From Caballeronia novacaledonica (lineage in GTDB: Bacteria; Pseudomonadota; Gammaproteobacteria; Burkholderiales; Burkholderiaceae), in NCBI RefSeq assembly GCF_900258035.1, contig NZ_OGTP01000005.1:62001-126000 (forward strand): a DNA stretch of 64,000 nucleotides, in the 5' to 3' direction. The notes under the pieces are model-generated. The model had not been told where the DNA came from and did not search any database. It saw nothing but the letters and a program-made list of their open reading frames with translations. The position numbers and the translations under genes were made by a program. Shown one piece after another: positions 37,225 to 45,743 of this stretch. Each line of letters starts with the position of its first letter. Positions within the stretch are counted from its first letter, which is position 1.

Positions 37225-38042
37225 ACCGTATTCAAAAAATGCTTGTTAATTAGTTGGAGAGTTTGACGCATCGGGTTGATTTCCGAGGCGTCGGAACAGA
37301 TCTCGGTTGAATTAGCCTGATGCAACGGCCAATCGATAGTAGAATATATCATAAATTTCTCTATATTTTTCAATAGGTTGCGAGAATTTTGATAATCGTG
37401 AAATATACCTACTAAATTAGCGTAGTTTTTTGGATTCTGGGTCTTGTGCGCCTGGATTTCGTTCGGAAGGCGGACCTTTTCGCGCCTCCCAACCGGGCCA
37501 CGGACGTTTTGGCCCGCACGACTATTTCTCGTGGAATTGCCCACAGCCCCAAGTGCACGGCGAAAACCGCCCAAAAAACCTCTCAAAATCGCCGCCGTCG
37601 CCATGTACGGACGAGCATGACGGACCTGTCGATGGCGCTCATCGAGGCACATGTGAGCACTCAGCAGCATCGGAAGGGCCGCCGATCTCTGTTTTAGAAT
37701 GATCCCTCTAATTCCAAAATGCGTGCCTATTCACTATCCGTTTTTGTTTTCCACTGATCGGCGGCGTGAGCATTTGAGTTTAAGGCTCTTTCCCATAATC
37801 CATTCGCACTTTAGAATGCGCTTATCTGATTGAGCAAGGCCATAAAAACCAGTTCCCTCTCGGACGGGGACTACGTGATTGGCCGTGCTCGATAATAATT
37901 TTCTCGAACACACTTTCAACCAAAGAGAGAGGTAGTTGTTGTGAGCTGAATCCATTTGATCTGTCGCGCCGTGCACTTGTCCGTGCTTTCGTGCGCGATT
38001 TCGACGCTAGTGTCGATAATTCAAACTATTCGGAGTGCAACA
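37225..38042. other. AT-rich gap between the two paralogues
   Basis: About 820 bp with markedly AT-rich parts (37320-37430). A minus-strand frame (about 37180-37670, containing a MATAAILRGFLGGFRRALGAVG run) has no recognisable domain and poor coding character. Nothing else can be supported. Confidence 0.4.
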
Positions 38043-38693
38043 ATGTACATGGAAGGATATTTCCTCATTTCGCCGGCAATAGAAAAAATTGAGGGGCCAT
38101 ATTCAAAGGACATGGTGGACCCGGAAACGGGGGAACCACTGTGGGTTGACGAGGAAATGGTTGTGGTTGCACCTCCCGATTATCCGCAGCTAGCCGCAGG
38201 GCTTGAAATCGGAGCTCTTTATCGAGCGGTACGACGGCCCAATGGAAGCAGTGGATTTTTGCACGGCCTCGATTCGCTGCAGGAATATTACGATTGGTGC
38301 GAGAAGCTGGTTAGCCTTGTGACGAACGGGAAGAAGTTGAAAGAACGTCCAAATAACGAGGTCGAATGGTCCAATCAGCTTTCAGGACTCGTCGAAGATA
38401 GCGAGAAGTATCCCGAAACCGGAGGGCGGGGACCGTTCTGGGAGCTGCTCCGCTACGGTCTTCGCGGGATGACGTTTGGTCCGGTCGTCTGCCAGAGGCT
38501 CGCAGCGGATTTTAGAAAATGGCAGTCGGCGGCCCATGCATTGGATGATTCGAATTTTTCCGGCTGGTATTCCCATATCTGGTCGACGTTCGCGATGGCT
38601 GACGAAGCCGGAATCGTCACGTATGGATGGTGCTGGACCGAAGACATGGAACCGAAACTCGGAATAGAAACGCTCAAGCTGTTCGAAGATTGA
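38043..38693 (+). CDS. unknown protein, paralogue of the frameshifted gene at 36.6 kb
   Basis: This acidic protein of 216 residues begins MYMEGYFLISPAIEKIEG and has YPQLAAGLEIGALY, then RGPFWELLRYGLRGMTFGPVVCQRLAADFRKW. It has no signal peptide or membrane segment. A GGAG ribosome site precedes the ATG by 8 bases, and a strong terminator follows. A close but broken relative lies 0.8 kb upstream on the other strand. The small acidic, duplicated character is like polymorphic-toxin immunity genes, but no toxin is visible; function unknown. Confidence 0.7.
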   Translation: MYMEGYFLISPAIEKIEGPYSKDMVDPETGEPLWVDEEMVVVAPPDYPQLAAGLEIGALYRAVRRPNGSSGFLHGLDSLQEYYDWCEKLVSLVTNGKKLKERPNNEVEWSNQLSGLVEDSEKYPETGGRGPFWELLRYGLRGMTFGPVVCQRLAADFRKWQSAAHALDDSNFSGWYSHIWSTFAMADEAGIVTYGWCWTEDMEPKLGIETLKLFED

Positions 38694-38735
38694 CGACCTG
38701 ACGAGCTCTGAGCCGGGCGGTTTGCTCAGGTAACC

Positions 38736-38769
38736 AAGCGAGCACAGCACATGTTGCGCTCGCTTTTTT
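38736..38769 (+). terminator. terminator of the 38.0-kb gene
   Basis: AAGCGAGC (38736-38743) pairs with GCTCGCTT (38758-38765), followed by more T residues, 43 bases past the stop codon. Confidence 0.88.
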
Positions 38770-39127
38770 GCTTCTACGCCAGCGATCCGGTCGGCCGTCA
38801 GGCCGTCTTCACAGACCGCCGACGGCAGAACTGTTTCTTCGGTTGGCGACTTGCGCCAATTTTGCGACGCCTGGTCGGAGAGCCGCTCAGCCTTTGCAAC
38901 CGTTTCCGCCGAGCTTTCTTGCGAATGCTGAAGTCCTAATCTCCGACGTGTTGGGCGGTGCCGGCCATCGACGCCGCCAAAAAAGAAAGCCCGCCATCTC
39001 TGGCGGGCAAACAAGAGGGCGGGCGCTATCCAAGCGCCCGACTAAAGTTTCCACCGCCGCACGGCTCAGTACAAGCGCCGCGTTGAAATGCTGCATTTCG
39101 CGATCAAGGGCGTTCGGAATTCCGCGC

Positions 39128-39156
39128 GGAAACTGATTCGCATGAAAGCTTCGATT
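39128..39156 (+). repeat. 29-bp dispersed repeat, copy 1
   Basis: The core ATTCGCATGAAAGCTTCGA recurs at 40588-40616 with two mismatches in 29 bases, and a weaker inverted version lies at 38902-38928. No gene is linked to it. Confidence 0.6.
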
Positions 39157-39531
39157 TTCTCGCTGGCGCACTGTGTTTATACGCCAGCGATCCATTCCGG
39201 CCATCGCAGACCGTTGCTTCTTTGCTTAAGAACTCGCCGCCCCCGACCGTGAGATGTTTGACCGTCGGAGCGAACCGTCCTGGCTGGGATGGATGCAGCA
39301 GCCAGGCACCAGATGCGACAGCGATCCTTCCAGCTGAAGACACGGGTGCGCCGAAATCCGTGGTTAGCTGCGCGGAGTTTTCGGATACGAGGCGAATCTC
39401 GTGGTTTCAGCGCAGGTTGGCGGTGCCGCTTCATCACGGCGCGGAACAAAACCGGTGCGAGCGTCGCAATTCAACAGGAATAGCCACGCCATCACGCGTG
39501 GTCAGCGGCAGCGAAGGCTCTGCTAGGCGCG

Positions 39532-39771
39532 TCAGCGATTGACGAGATCGCAGAACTCGCTCGAATGGACAAGCACGAATCCAGGACACCCATCACCTGG
39601 TTGCGGACCATCGAAAGCAGCGCCCACCTTGTCGTAGTGTGTACAACCCTCGAACCGAGCGTTAAACGCGCCGCCGTCAGTCGTCGGATTAACCCCTCGA
39701 TAGACGATCCTGCCTTTCTCGGTACCCGTACGCAACCTCAAGGACGAGTTACGCCGTTCGGGACGTCGCAT
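39532..39771 (-). CDS. small unknown protein
   Basis: This possible 79-residue protein ends FNARFEGCTHYDKVGAAFDGPQPGDGCPGFVLVHSSEFCDLVNR, wording that looks like real protein rather than chance. It overlaps the end of the preceding small gene by 34 bases and its start is uncertain, as no good ribosome site is seen. No family recognised. Confidence 0.4.
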   Translation of the reverse strand: MRRPERRNSSLRLRTGTEKGRIVYRGVNPTTDGGAFNARFEGCTHYDKVGAAFDGPQPGDGCPGFVLVHSSEFCDLVNR

Positions 39772-40058
39772 CCCCTTCGCACTACGACCTCGCGGGTAAT
39801 CGGATCAATGCGTTCGACCCACCCGTCCTCCATCTCTGCGAGAGGGACCTGGATAAGCTCAATTGCCGCACAACTAGCGAGCCGTCCTCGCACATCTTTT
39901 AACACCTGTCCCCGACTGCGCTCAAGCCCTCTCTCATCCAATTCTCCTTCGTAACCGTGCACGTACGTTGCATGGACGTCGCCGTTTGCGGGATCGAACG
40001 CGACGATAACGACTGCGGAGAAAGCCGCGCCACTCGGACTCCGGGACATTTTGATCAT
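39738..40058 (-). CDS. small unknown protein
   Basis: This 106-residue protein begins MIKMSRSPSGAAFSAVVIVAFDPANGDVHATYVHGYEG. The ATG at 40058 has GGAG upstream and lies 11 bases after the preceding gene, so these form a small minus-strand operon. Beta-rich appearance, no signal peptide. The family is unrecognised. Confidence 0.6.
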   Translation of the reverse strand: MIKMSRSPSGAAFSAVVIVAFDPANGDVHATYVHGYEGELDERGLERSRGQVLKDVRGRLASCAAIELIQVPLAEMEDGWVERIDPITREVVVRRGCDVPNGVTRP

Positions 40059-40069
40059 CGTTGGCTCCG

Positions 40070-40411
40070 TCAGCTCAGGAAGTAGAAGGACCACCCGCCC
40101 ATTCCAGTCGCAACGTCTAGATCCAGCGCGATGGTGACCGACACGCAGCGATCAACTTCCAGGAAGCTGGAAACCGCCTCTAGCTCCGTCTCCTGCATAA
40201 ACCCGTTGCCGTCAAGGAATTCAAAACGTTTGAACGTGGCAACCGCGGTCCCGACTCTGCCGTCTTTTTGACCGATACTGACTTCGGCGAGATATGCGGA
40301 CGCCACGATGTGGGGGAGGCCCGGAAAGGGGATTCGAAAGTAATGCGTCTGGAGATCGCTCGCGTTGACGATGGGGCCCCAAGTGAAGGTTTGAACGAAT
40401 TCAACTGCCAT
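40070..40411 (-). CDS. small unknown protein, first gene of a three-gene set
   Basis: This 113-residue protein begins MAVEFVQTFTWGPIVNASDLQTHYFRIPFPG and ends VATGMGGWSFYFLS. The ATG is preceded by a textbook GGAGGTCAC ribosome site. It looks like a single beta-rich domain. No known family; the two genes after it follow closely. Confidence 0.65.
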   Translation of the reverse strand: MAVEFVQTFTWGPIVNASDLQTHYFRIPFPGLPHIVASAYLAEVSIGQKDGRVGTAVATFKRFEFLDGNGFMQETELEAVSSFLEVDRCVSVTIALDLDVATGMGGWSFYFLS

Positions 40412-40859
40412 GTGACCTCCGGTCGCATAACCACGCTGCCACCTAACAGGTATTTAACGGATCCGCCCGTCCCTTACTATTGAAATTATCAAGGCATCGC
40501 GAAAAGCGATCGTGACTCATTTATAGCTTGGAGGTTCTTGGATTTCCACCTGTATATGTGAGGATAGGGGTATCCGGAACTTCGTGTGGAAACTCATTCG
40601 CACGAAAGCTTCGATTGACCTCCCCGAGGCTGTCCAGGACCGGAAGTACGGATTGGACAATCTCGGGTCGGCAGACCTACCCCGAGACAGCGCCGGCTCG
40701 ACGTCATGCTCAGTTGACGAAGCGGCATCGCGTCAACACGGCTGCTTCGGGCAGAAGCCGATCCGTTTCCTCTCGTCGCCCCTCCCGAAAACTGCCGTTC
40801 TCGGTAGCCAACAGTCGCTTCGCGATGCACTGCGATCGCTAGCTCGCCCCCCCGTCGCC
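40412..40859. other. intergenic, second copy of the 29-bp repeat
   Basis: About 450 bp without a supported gene. It includes the promoter region of the small-gene set and the second 29-bp repeat at 40588-40616. Confidence 0.45.
40588..40616 (+). repeat. 29-bp dispersed repeat, copy 2
   Basis: This copy matches 39128-39156 at 27 of 29 positions. TTCGTG just upstream and CACGAA inside form an inverted repeat around it. Confidence 0.6.
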
Positions 40860-42275
40860 TCAGGTCACTGAAAGAAAAAGCGGGTCTTTCGGCTCTTGGC
40901 TTTCCGCCAATCTTTGCAACGCCTGCTCGAAGAGCTGATCCGCGTTCGCGAATCGAAGGCGCTCGCCCTCGAAAACCGCTTCGATGTCTTCCCTCGAAAG
41001 GACGAGAACCCCGGTCTCGGCCGCCGCGCGATGGTCCGCCTTGATTTCGTCTCTCGTCATCGCCGTCACGATGACCGGCAAAACACGAACGTGTTGAAGG
41101 CCCGACGTAGCGAGCATCTTACGCAGCGCCGCTTCGCGAGCGCTCAATTTCGACAGCTTGCTCTCCGCGCGAAGAAGCCCGAGCGTGCACTCGACGACAA
41201 CGAAATCGCCCCGCGGGCTAACGGCCACAATGTCGAACACATCGCGCGTCTTGGGACTCATCCCGAAACTGACGGGCGCGAATCCTAAACCCCATAGCAC
41301 CCAAGCTACAGCCGACTCGAAGTCGTCTGCCGCTTTGCCTCTCGGCGGAAGCTCAGGGAGCAAATATCCCCGCAACAACGTTCCAGTCTGATCCACGCTC
41401 GAAAGGACCGCCGCTCGGGCATTTTGATACGTATGCGGATCGGCGAACCAGCGTAGGTGATGAGCATGCCCGGCGTACGAAGCGATGCACTGAATTACTG
41501 CGCCGTGCGGCGCCTCCAGCGATACGCGTCCGACGACATCGCCAGACCGTTCACCCCAATGCAGTTGGTCGCCGTCGACCGACCCGCGATTGACCACGAT
41601 TCCCTTGTCCAGAATTCGATACCCCAGCCGCGCTTTCGAACGGTCGAGGTCTGGCGCCAGCCAAAGCCCCAAAGCTGCATTCCCGTCTTTGACGCTCGAC
41701 CCAACCCAGACCTCAGCCGCGGCGTGTGCGACCACTTCGAGGATCGTCTGCGTGTTTGGGGCGGCGCCGAGACCGTATTCGACGCTTAGCTCAGTTAGCG
41801 AGTCGAAAGGCCGAGCGGCTGCTTTGAGCATCCAATCTGTTTGCGGCTGCGGGGCGAGCATGTCCCGTCTGCCGCCGCACAGCGTCAGAACCGCAAGGCG
41901 ATTTCCTTGGCTAAGCCCCTCATGGTGAAGGAGGTCTGGCGGTCCAACGGAGATGTTCTGGTTGTCGTCGGAACGAAGAACGAGCTTGCCAGGGATATAG
42001 AACCCATCGGGGGAGGCAATTTTCTGAATGGTTTCGGCGAAAGCCACAACGCCGCCTGAGAGCTCAACTTGGCCTGCCACAACTTCGCCGGTCTCAAACC
42101 AGTCCTTCTGGGGCTCCCTGAAACTCGCGGAAAGGAACATGCGGGCAGCCAGAATCACGAGCGAATCGTCGCGCTTGACTGCGATAAAGCTCAGACTCGC
42201 TTTGGAATACGCGGACTTCCACGGCTCGATCGCCGCGAAGAATTCGGCGATCATGTTGTGCACATGCTGATTCAC
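40860..42275 (-). CDS. PD-(D/E)XK-like nuclease-domain protein
   Basis: This 471-residue protein starts at GTG 42275, chosen for a GGAG 5 bases upstream. The last 170 residues contain a probable restriction-endonuclease-like core: an acidic helix around E320 (KAADDFESAVAWVLWGLGF), D348 in DVFDIVAVSPRGDF, and E362 in VVVECTLG, with a Lys/Arg-rich helix after (SKLSKLSAREAALRKML). The first 300 residues are unassigned. The usual E-x-K is E-x-T here. Possibly a standalone defence nuclease; no methylase is nearby. Confidence 0.6.
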   Translation of the reverse strand: MNQHVHNMIAEFFAAIEPWKSAYSKASLSFIAVKRDDSLVILAARMFLSASFREPQKDWFETGEVVAGQVELSGGVVAFAETIQKIASPDGFYIPGKLVLRSDDNQNISVGPPDLLHHEGLSQGNRLAVLTLCGGRRDMLAPQPQTDWMLKAAARPFDSLTELSVEYGLGAAPNTQTILEVVAHAAAEVWVGSSVKDGNAALGLWLAPDLDRSKARLGYRILDKGIVVNRGSVDGDQLHWGERSGDVVGRVSLEAPHGAVIQCIASYAGHAHHLRWFADPHTYQNARAAVLSSVDQTGTLLRGYLLPELPPRGKAADDFESAVAWVLWGLGFAPVSFGMSPKTRDVFDIVAVSPRGDFVVVECTLGLLRAESKLSKLSAREAALRKMLATSGLQHVRVLPVIVTAMTRDEIKADHRAAAETGVLVLSREDIEAVFEGERLRFANADQLFEQALQRLAESQEPKDPLFLSVT

Positions 42276-42487
42276 TTGTTCTCCAGACGGGGGCGGCAAC
42301 TACAGTAACGGCGTTTCGACGGGCATGCAGGAAAGGGGGCGAGAGCAGGCTCATCGCGCGCGACACTTGCAGTCCCTGGCTGCCCGTGCAGGGGACCTCG
42401 CGTTCGGACGAACTCGTTGCTCAAACCTTGCGTCCACAAACGTGCCGAAGCATCCCATCTGAATGCTGACCGATGTGACCAATAAAG

Positions 42488-43195
42488 CTAGGGGGTGACC
42501 AGCTCGGCAAGCTTGGCCGCGACGTCTGCCATCGACCCTTCTGCAGTGCTCAAGCCGCTTCGCGAGCCGAGCAGCGGGCTGACATCCCGGAGGGCCTCGT
42601 ACGTCGTGTCGTGCACGATGGGAACGAGCAAGTCACGCGCTAGGAGTGCCGAAAGTTCTTTTTCGGCGATGCCCTCTCCCTGGACGCGGCGCAGGAGCGC
42701 AGGGGTAACCAGCACGATCCCGACTCTCGATTTCGCCAGGCCCTTGTCGATTTCGCGGAGCAACGACGTGCCGAGGAGGACGTCCTTCTCGCTAAACCAG
42801 ACCGAGACACCATGCGACTCGAGCAGATCGTGCAGCTCTTTGGCAGCCCCTTTCCTGTCGTCCCACGCGGGACAAAGAAAGACGTCCCGAAGATCCGGCA
42901 CGGATGCTCGTTTCTCGACGTTCTCGCGGACCGGGGTGAGCGTCCGCACTTCGGCGGGCGTGTACACCACGGACGAACCTGCACGCGACCAGCGTGCCCG
43001 TACGCTGCTGCCGGACCCACCGGTGCTGCTCCGACCGCCCCCGCTGCTCCCCGACGAGGAGTAGGGTGGGGAGTAGGAGGAGGGCGAAGAATATGAGTAT
43101 GACCGGTAGCTGCTATAGCGGCTGCTACATGCGGGGCAGGCCGCTGCCGCGCTCGCTGTGCGATGGCCCTGTACGGGTGCTGTGCATCTAGCCAT
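42488..43195 (-). CDS. TIR domain protein with Ser/Tyr-rich N-terminus
   Basis: This 235-residue protein has a short Cys/His head (MARCTAPVQGHR, CPAC), a low-complexity Ser/Tyr/Gly tract (about 24-66) and a C-terminal TIR domain from residue 103 (DVFLCPAWDDRKGAAKELHDLL, VWFSEKDVLLGTSLLREI). E136 in WFSEKD matches the NAD-cleaving Glu of bacterial TIRs. AAAGGA lies 7 bases before the ATG; a longer start upstream is weaker. Similar proteins are common in bacteria; a defence role is inferred. Confidence 0.8.
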   Translation of the reverse strand: MARCTAPVQGHRTASAAAACPACSSRYSSYRSYSYSSPSSYSPPYSSSGSSGGGRSSTGGSGSSVRARWSRAGSSVVYTPAEVRTLTPVRENVEKRASVPDLRDVFLCPAWDDRKGAAKELHDLLESHGVSVWFSEKDVLLGTSLLREIDKGLAKSRVGIVLVTPALLRRVQGEGIAEKELSALLARDLLVPIVHDTTYEALRDVSPLLGSRSGLSTAEGSMADVAAKLAELVTP

Positions 43196-43345
43196 GTGGT
43201 AATCCTTTCCTTTGTAATCGCTCTTTCTCATAGAGGATGAGCAGCCGTTGGTACTAGGTACCATCGACTGCTTTCTGGTCTCACCGCAAAGCGCCGCGCA
43301 ATACGGCTGGAAAAGCAGCGAGGAGCATCCAATGCGCGACGGAGC

Positions 43346-43528
43346 TTACTTTTTCGGCTTACCCGCGCCATTGTGAGCCGGGCGGTCCATGGTGTAGCTC
43401 TGTCCCGGCTTCGGCGTAGGCGGCATCGGCTTGCCTTTCACCGCGGTCCGCTCCTCCCCGGTCTTGCCACCTCGCGGGCCCACGACGCCATACTCACCGG
43501 ATCGCGGCGCGATTTGTCCGGGCTTCAA
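43346..43528 (-). CDS. YjzC-like small protein
   Basis: This 60-residue protein, MKPGQIAPRSGEYGVVGPRGG...ERTAVKGKPMPPTPKPGQSY, matches the YjzC family pattern (KPGQ-APRSG-Y, GGRTG-ER, PPTPK-GQ-Y). The start is a TTG at 43528 with an in-frame stop just upstream. Function unknown. Confidence 0.72.
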   Translation of the reverse strand: MKPGQIAPRSGEYGVVGPRGGKTGEERTAVKGKPMPPTPKPGQSYTMDRPAHNGAGKPKK

Positions 43529-44439
43529 TTTCTCTGCGATTGCTTAACACTACTAACCACATACGACAGCTTGACTCCAGCGGATCGCCGGCTTGCTGCC
43601 GCGCACTTCCCAAGAATCAGTCGCCTACTCAGCAACATCTCGGCGGCTGGCCAGTGGCGTCACCCCGCACTTCTTACCCCGTTGTGCAATCACGGGTAAA
43701 CTCTACCACATACGAACCGTCTGATGTACAAGATAAGAGGAAAAACCTGTCGCCGACCACAATATCTTGTGTGTGTTGTCTCCGCCGGCATTCGCGATTT
43801 ATCTGGCCCTTAATTTGGCGCCGACAACATTTGCCTTGTTGAGCAGCGGGGAGGTAGTCGCGATGTCGACTAGACTTGGTTTTGGGCGCACCCACCGCGC
43901 CGCTGAGCATATGGAAGCCGCTCGCGATCGCGAACGTCGCACGCCCGGCATAACCGCAGCCAAGGCACAATTCCGGTTACCTCGCTGCGGAATGCAGCGC
44001 GGGGCAGATGTCACGGGCGACCCGCTTCGGATCGAAATCGGCGAAGCTACTTCTTGAGGTTGGGCATCAAGATGCCGACCCGACCCCAGCCGGCCTTGCC
44101 GCGCAAAGTCACCAAAATTGTCCGCGGCCCAAACTTCCTCGAGGCAAGGTCACAAAAATTGTACGATTTCGCCTCCGCACCCGTGTATTGGCGACCAAAT
44201 TCAGGGAGATTCGCGCCGAAAAGTCGATCGCGACTCTATCGGATGGGCCACAGCCGGCGCAGGCAGCACAATTTTGGTGACCTTGCGGCGAGGCGTCGGA
44301 CACCACCGCTGGCGGCATGCACGCTTCAGCACAGAGAGTCCGCCGGCTATAGCGCAACGGCCTGAAGGCTGAGGTCTTCCGCGCGCCCTGGTAAAGCTCC
44401 GAGCCGCTCTCTGCGCTGCAGGCTTGGCGCGTCGTTGTC
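43529..44439. other. gene-poor stretch before the transposition operon
   Basis: About 900 bp with no supported gene. It holds copy B of the 184-bp element and then the 3' flank of tniQ. Confidence 0.5.
44103..44286 (+). repeat. 184-bp three-repeat element, copy B
   Basis: Direct core copies lie at 44103-44127 and 44144-44165, and the inverted copy at 44268-44286. The first 26 bases equal copy A and the interior is diverged but without length change. It lies 154 bases past the tniQ stop, in the same orientation as copy A. Confidence 0.75.
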
Positions 44440-45741
44440 TCAACTGCGCTCCTTCATGTTTCGAAGCAAGTCGAAGAGGTTCCGCACTTTAATCGAGCTT
44501 TCTTCGGGTGCATGTGCAAGTATCTCTCGAAGATTAACTGCCTTTCCCTCTGCGACAATTTCCGGATAAACTCTTTCGATAAGCTCGCGCGTCTCTATCA
44601 AATTTTGCTCGTTGCGGCGTTGCACCTGCTGTTTTCGTCGCTCAGTAATGGCGTCAGTTTCCTTTTTCGCGTGCCGGTAGAGATCGCGCTCGTGGATATT
44701 TAGGCTTCGCGCAGCATCCTTTATGCTCGTAACGCTAGGCAATTCGGCTGATGCTGCTAATGTCGCGCGTATTTGACGCCAGTCGTGGCGTCGACCCTGG
44801 GCTCGCTTTTCAACCTCTGGGAATAGTGCGTTCAATTCATAGATTTCTGCTGATGCGGGCGTCCAGTTGGCCAAGTTGCCAATCAGCAAGTCGGGCAGCG
44901 TCAATCCGGTTTGCGAGACGATACGCAGAAGGGCGGGAAGTGTGGGTATGCCATCGCCCTTAAGCCAGTGGTGGACGGTTGCTTTACCGAGCCCAATGCG
45001 GCGAGCGAACATTGCGCTCTTTCCATCGTCCAAGCGTTGCACCAGCACGCGAATTCCTTCAATCAAAACTTCGCGTGCACCGATAGAAGGCAAGGTGTTT
45101 TGAACACTCAGCATTGCGCCGACCTGCGATGCAATCCAGATTTCGGCTGGCGTCCCGGTCTCCGCATTGCAGTTTTCGCCGAGAAAGCAGCCGCAGGACG
45201 TACACCAGCCTGGCACGACGAACGAAGATTTATGGCGGACGTCGGTACCGCCGCAATCCGGGCACACATGCACCAGCCTGATTTTGTGTTTCGAGCAGGT
45301 GGTCACGGTTCCGATGTCCCACGCCAGACGAAAGTACGGCGTTGCGCCCGCAGCACGGTCCTCAGCAAGACAGTGCGGGCACCATCGGGAAGACGTGGGA
45401 CGCGGACTAGATTGCGCGATGACGTGGCGCCAGGGAAGCATCGTCAGCCTCTCCAAATTTCCGACACTCGTTAATATCGATAACGCGCGCGCCCATTTCT
45501 CGGTCGCGTCCGACATTCCGCTCAGGTTGGCGCTAATCCATACGTACCTATCGGAAAACTCCCAATTCGAGGCATCAACAACTCTTCGCCCCAGGTTGTA
45601 CGTGGAGATGCAATGAGACATAGCCAGCCGGCAGAAATAGCTCACCAGGCTTTCGACTTCCGGCGTTCCGACGCCGATCGGTGCGACGGGATTGAGCACC
45701 GAGCGCGTCATTAACAATTCTTGGGTCATTGGAAGGTCCAT
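44440..45741 (-). CDS. tniQ: TniQ/TnsD-family transposition targeting protein
   Basis: This 433-residue protein has the TniQ zinc-binding pattern: C121-x2-C124, C149-x2-H152, C160-x2-C163 and C180-x2-C183 (WCPHC, TTCSKHK, HVCPDCGG, GWCTSCGC). An early SLVSYFCRLA segment is like other TniQ N-termini, and the C-terminal part is helical with helix-turn-helix-like segments (FARRIGLGKATVHHWLKG, LNIHERDLYRHAKKE). TniQ/TnsD proteins connect target DNA to the TniB/TnsC ATPase. It is last in the operon, 2 bases after tniB. Confidence 0.85.
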   Translation of the reverse strand: MDLPMTQELLMTRSVLNPVAPIGVGTPEVESLVSYFCRLAMSHCISTYNLGRRVVDASNWEFSDRYVWISANLSGMSDATEKWARALSILTSVGNLERLTMLPWRHVIAQSSPRPTSSRWCPHCLAEDRAAGATPYFRLAWDIGTVTTCSKHKIRLVHVCPDCGGTDVRHKSSFVVPGWCTSCGCFLGENCNAETGTPAEIWIASQVGAMLSVQNTLPSIGAREVLIEGIRVLVQRLDDGKSAMFARRIGLGKATVHHWLKGDGIPTLPALLRIVSQTGLTLPDLLIGNLANWTPASAEIYELNALFPEVEKRAQGRRHDWRQIRATLAASAELPSVTSIKDAARSLNIHERDLYRHAKKETDAITERRKQQVQRRNEQNLIETRELIERVYPEIVAEGKAVNLREILAHAPEESSIKVRNLFDLLRNMKERS

Positions 45742-45743
45742 TT

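Larger units (their letters stand above)
38694..39531. other. gene-poor stretch with terminator and repeat
   Basis: No convincing gene. It contains a minus-strand intrinsic terminator (GCCCGCCA/TGGCGGGC, 38989-39008, followed by CTTTCTTTTTT on the minus strand), suggesting a lost or tiny minus-strand transcript. It also holds one copy of a 29-bp repeat (39128-39156). Confidence 0.45.

Noticed and set aside
37176-37670. 164-codon minus-strand frame
   Set aside because: Composition changes abruptly along its length and it overlaps the start of the frameshifted gene; no domain.
37734-37976. 80-codon minus-strand frame
   Set aside because: No ribosome site or recognisable domain; AT-rich intergenic DNA.
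36016-44286. The 184-bp copies as the two ends of the tniABQ transposon
   Set aside because: Both copies lie on the tniQ side and in the same orientation; no matching sequence is seen to the right of tniA.
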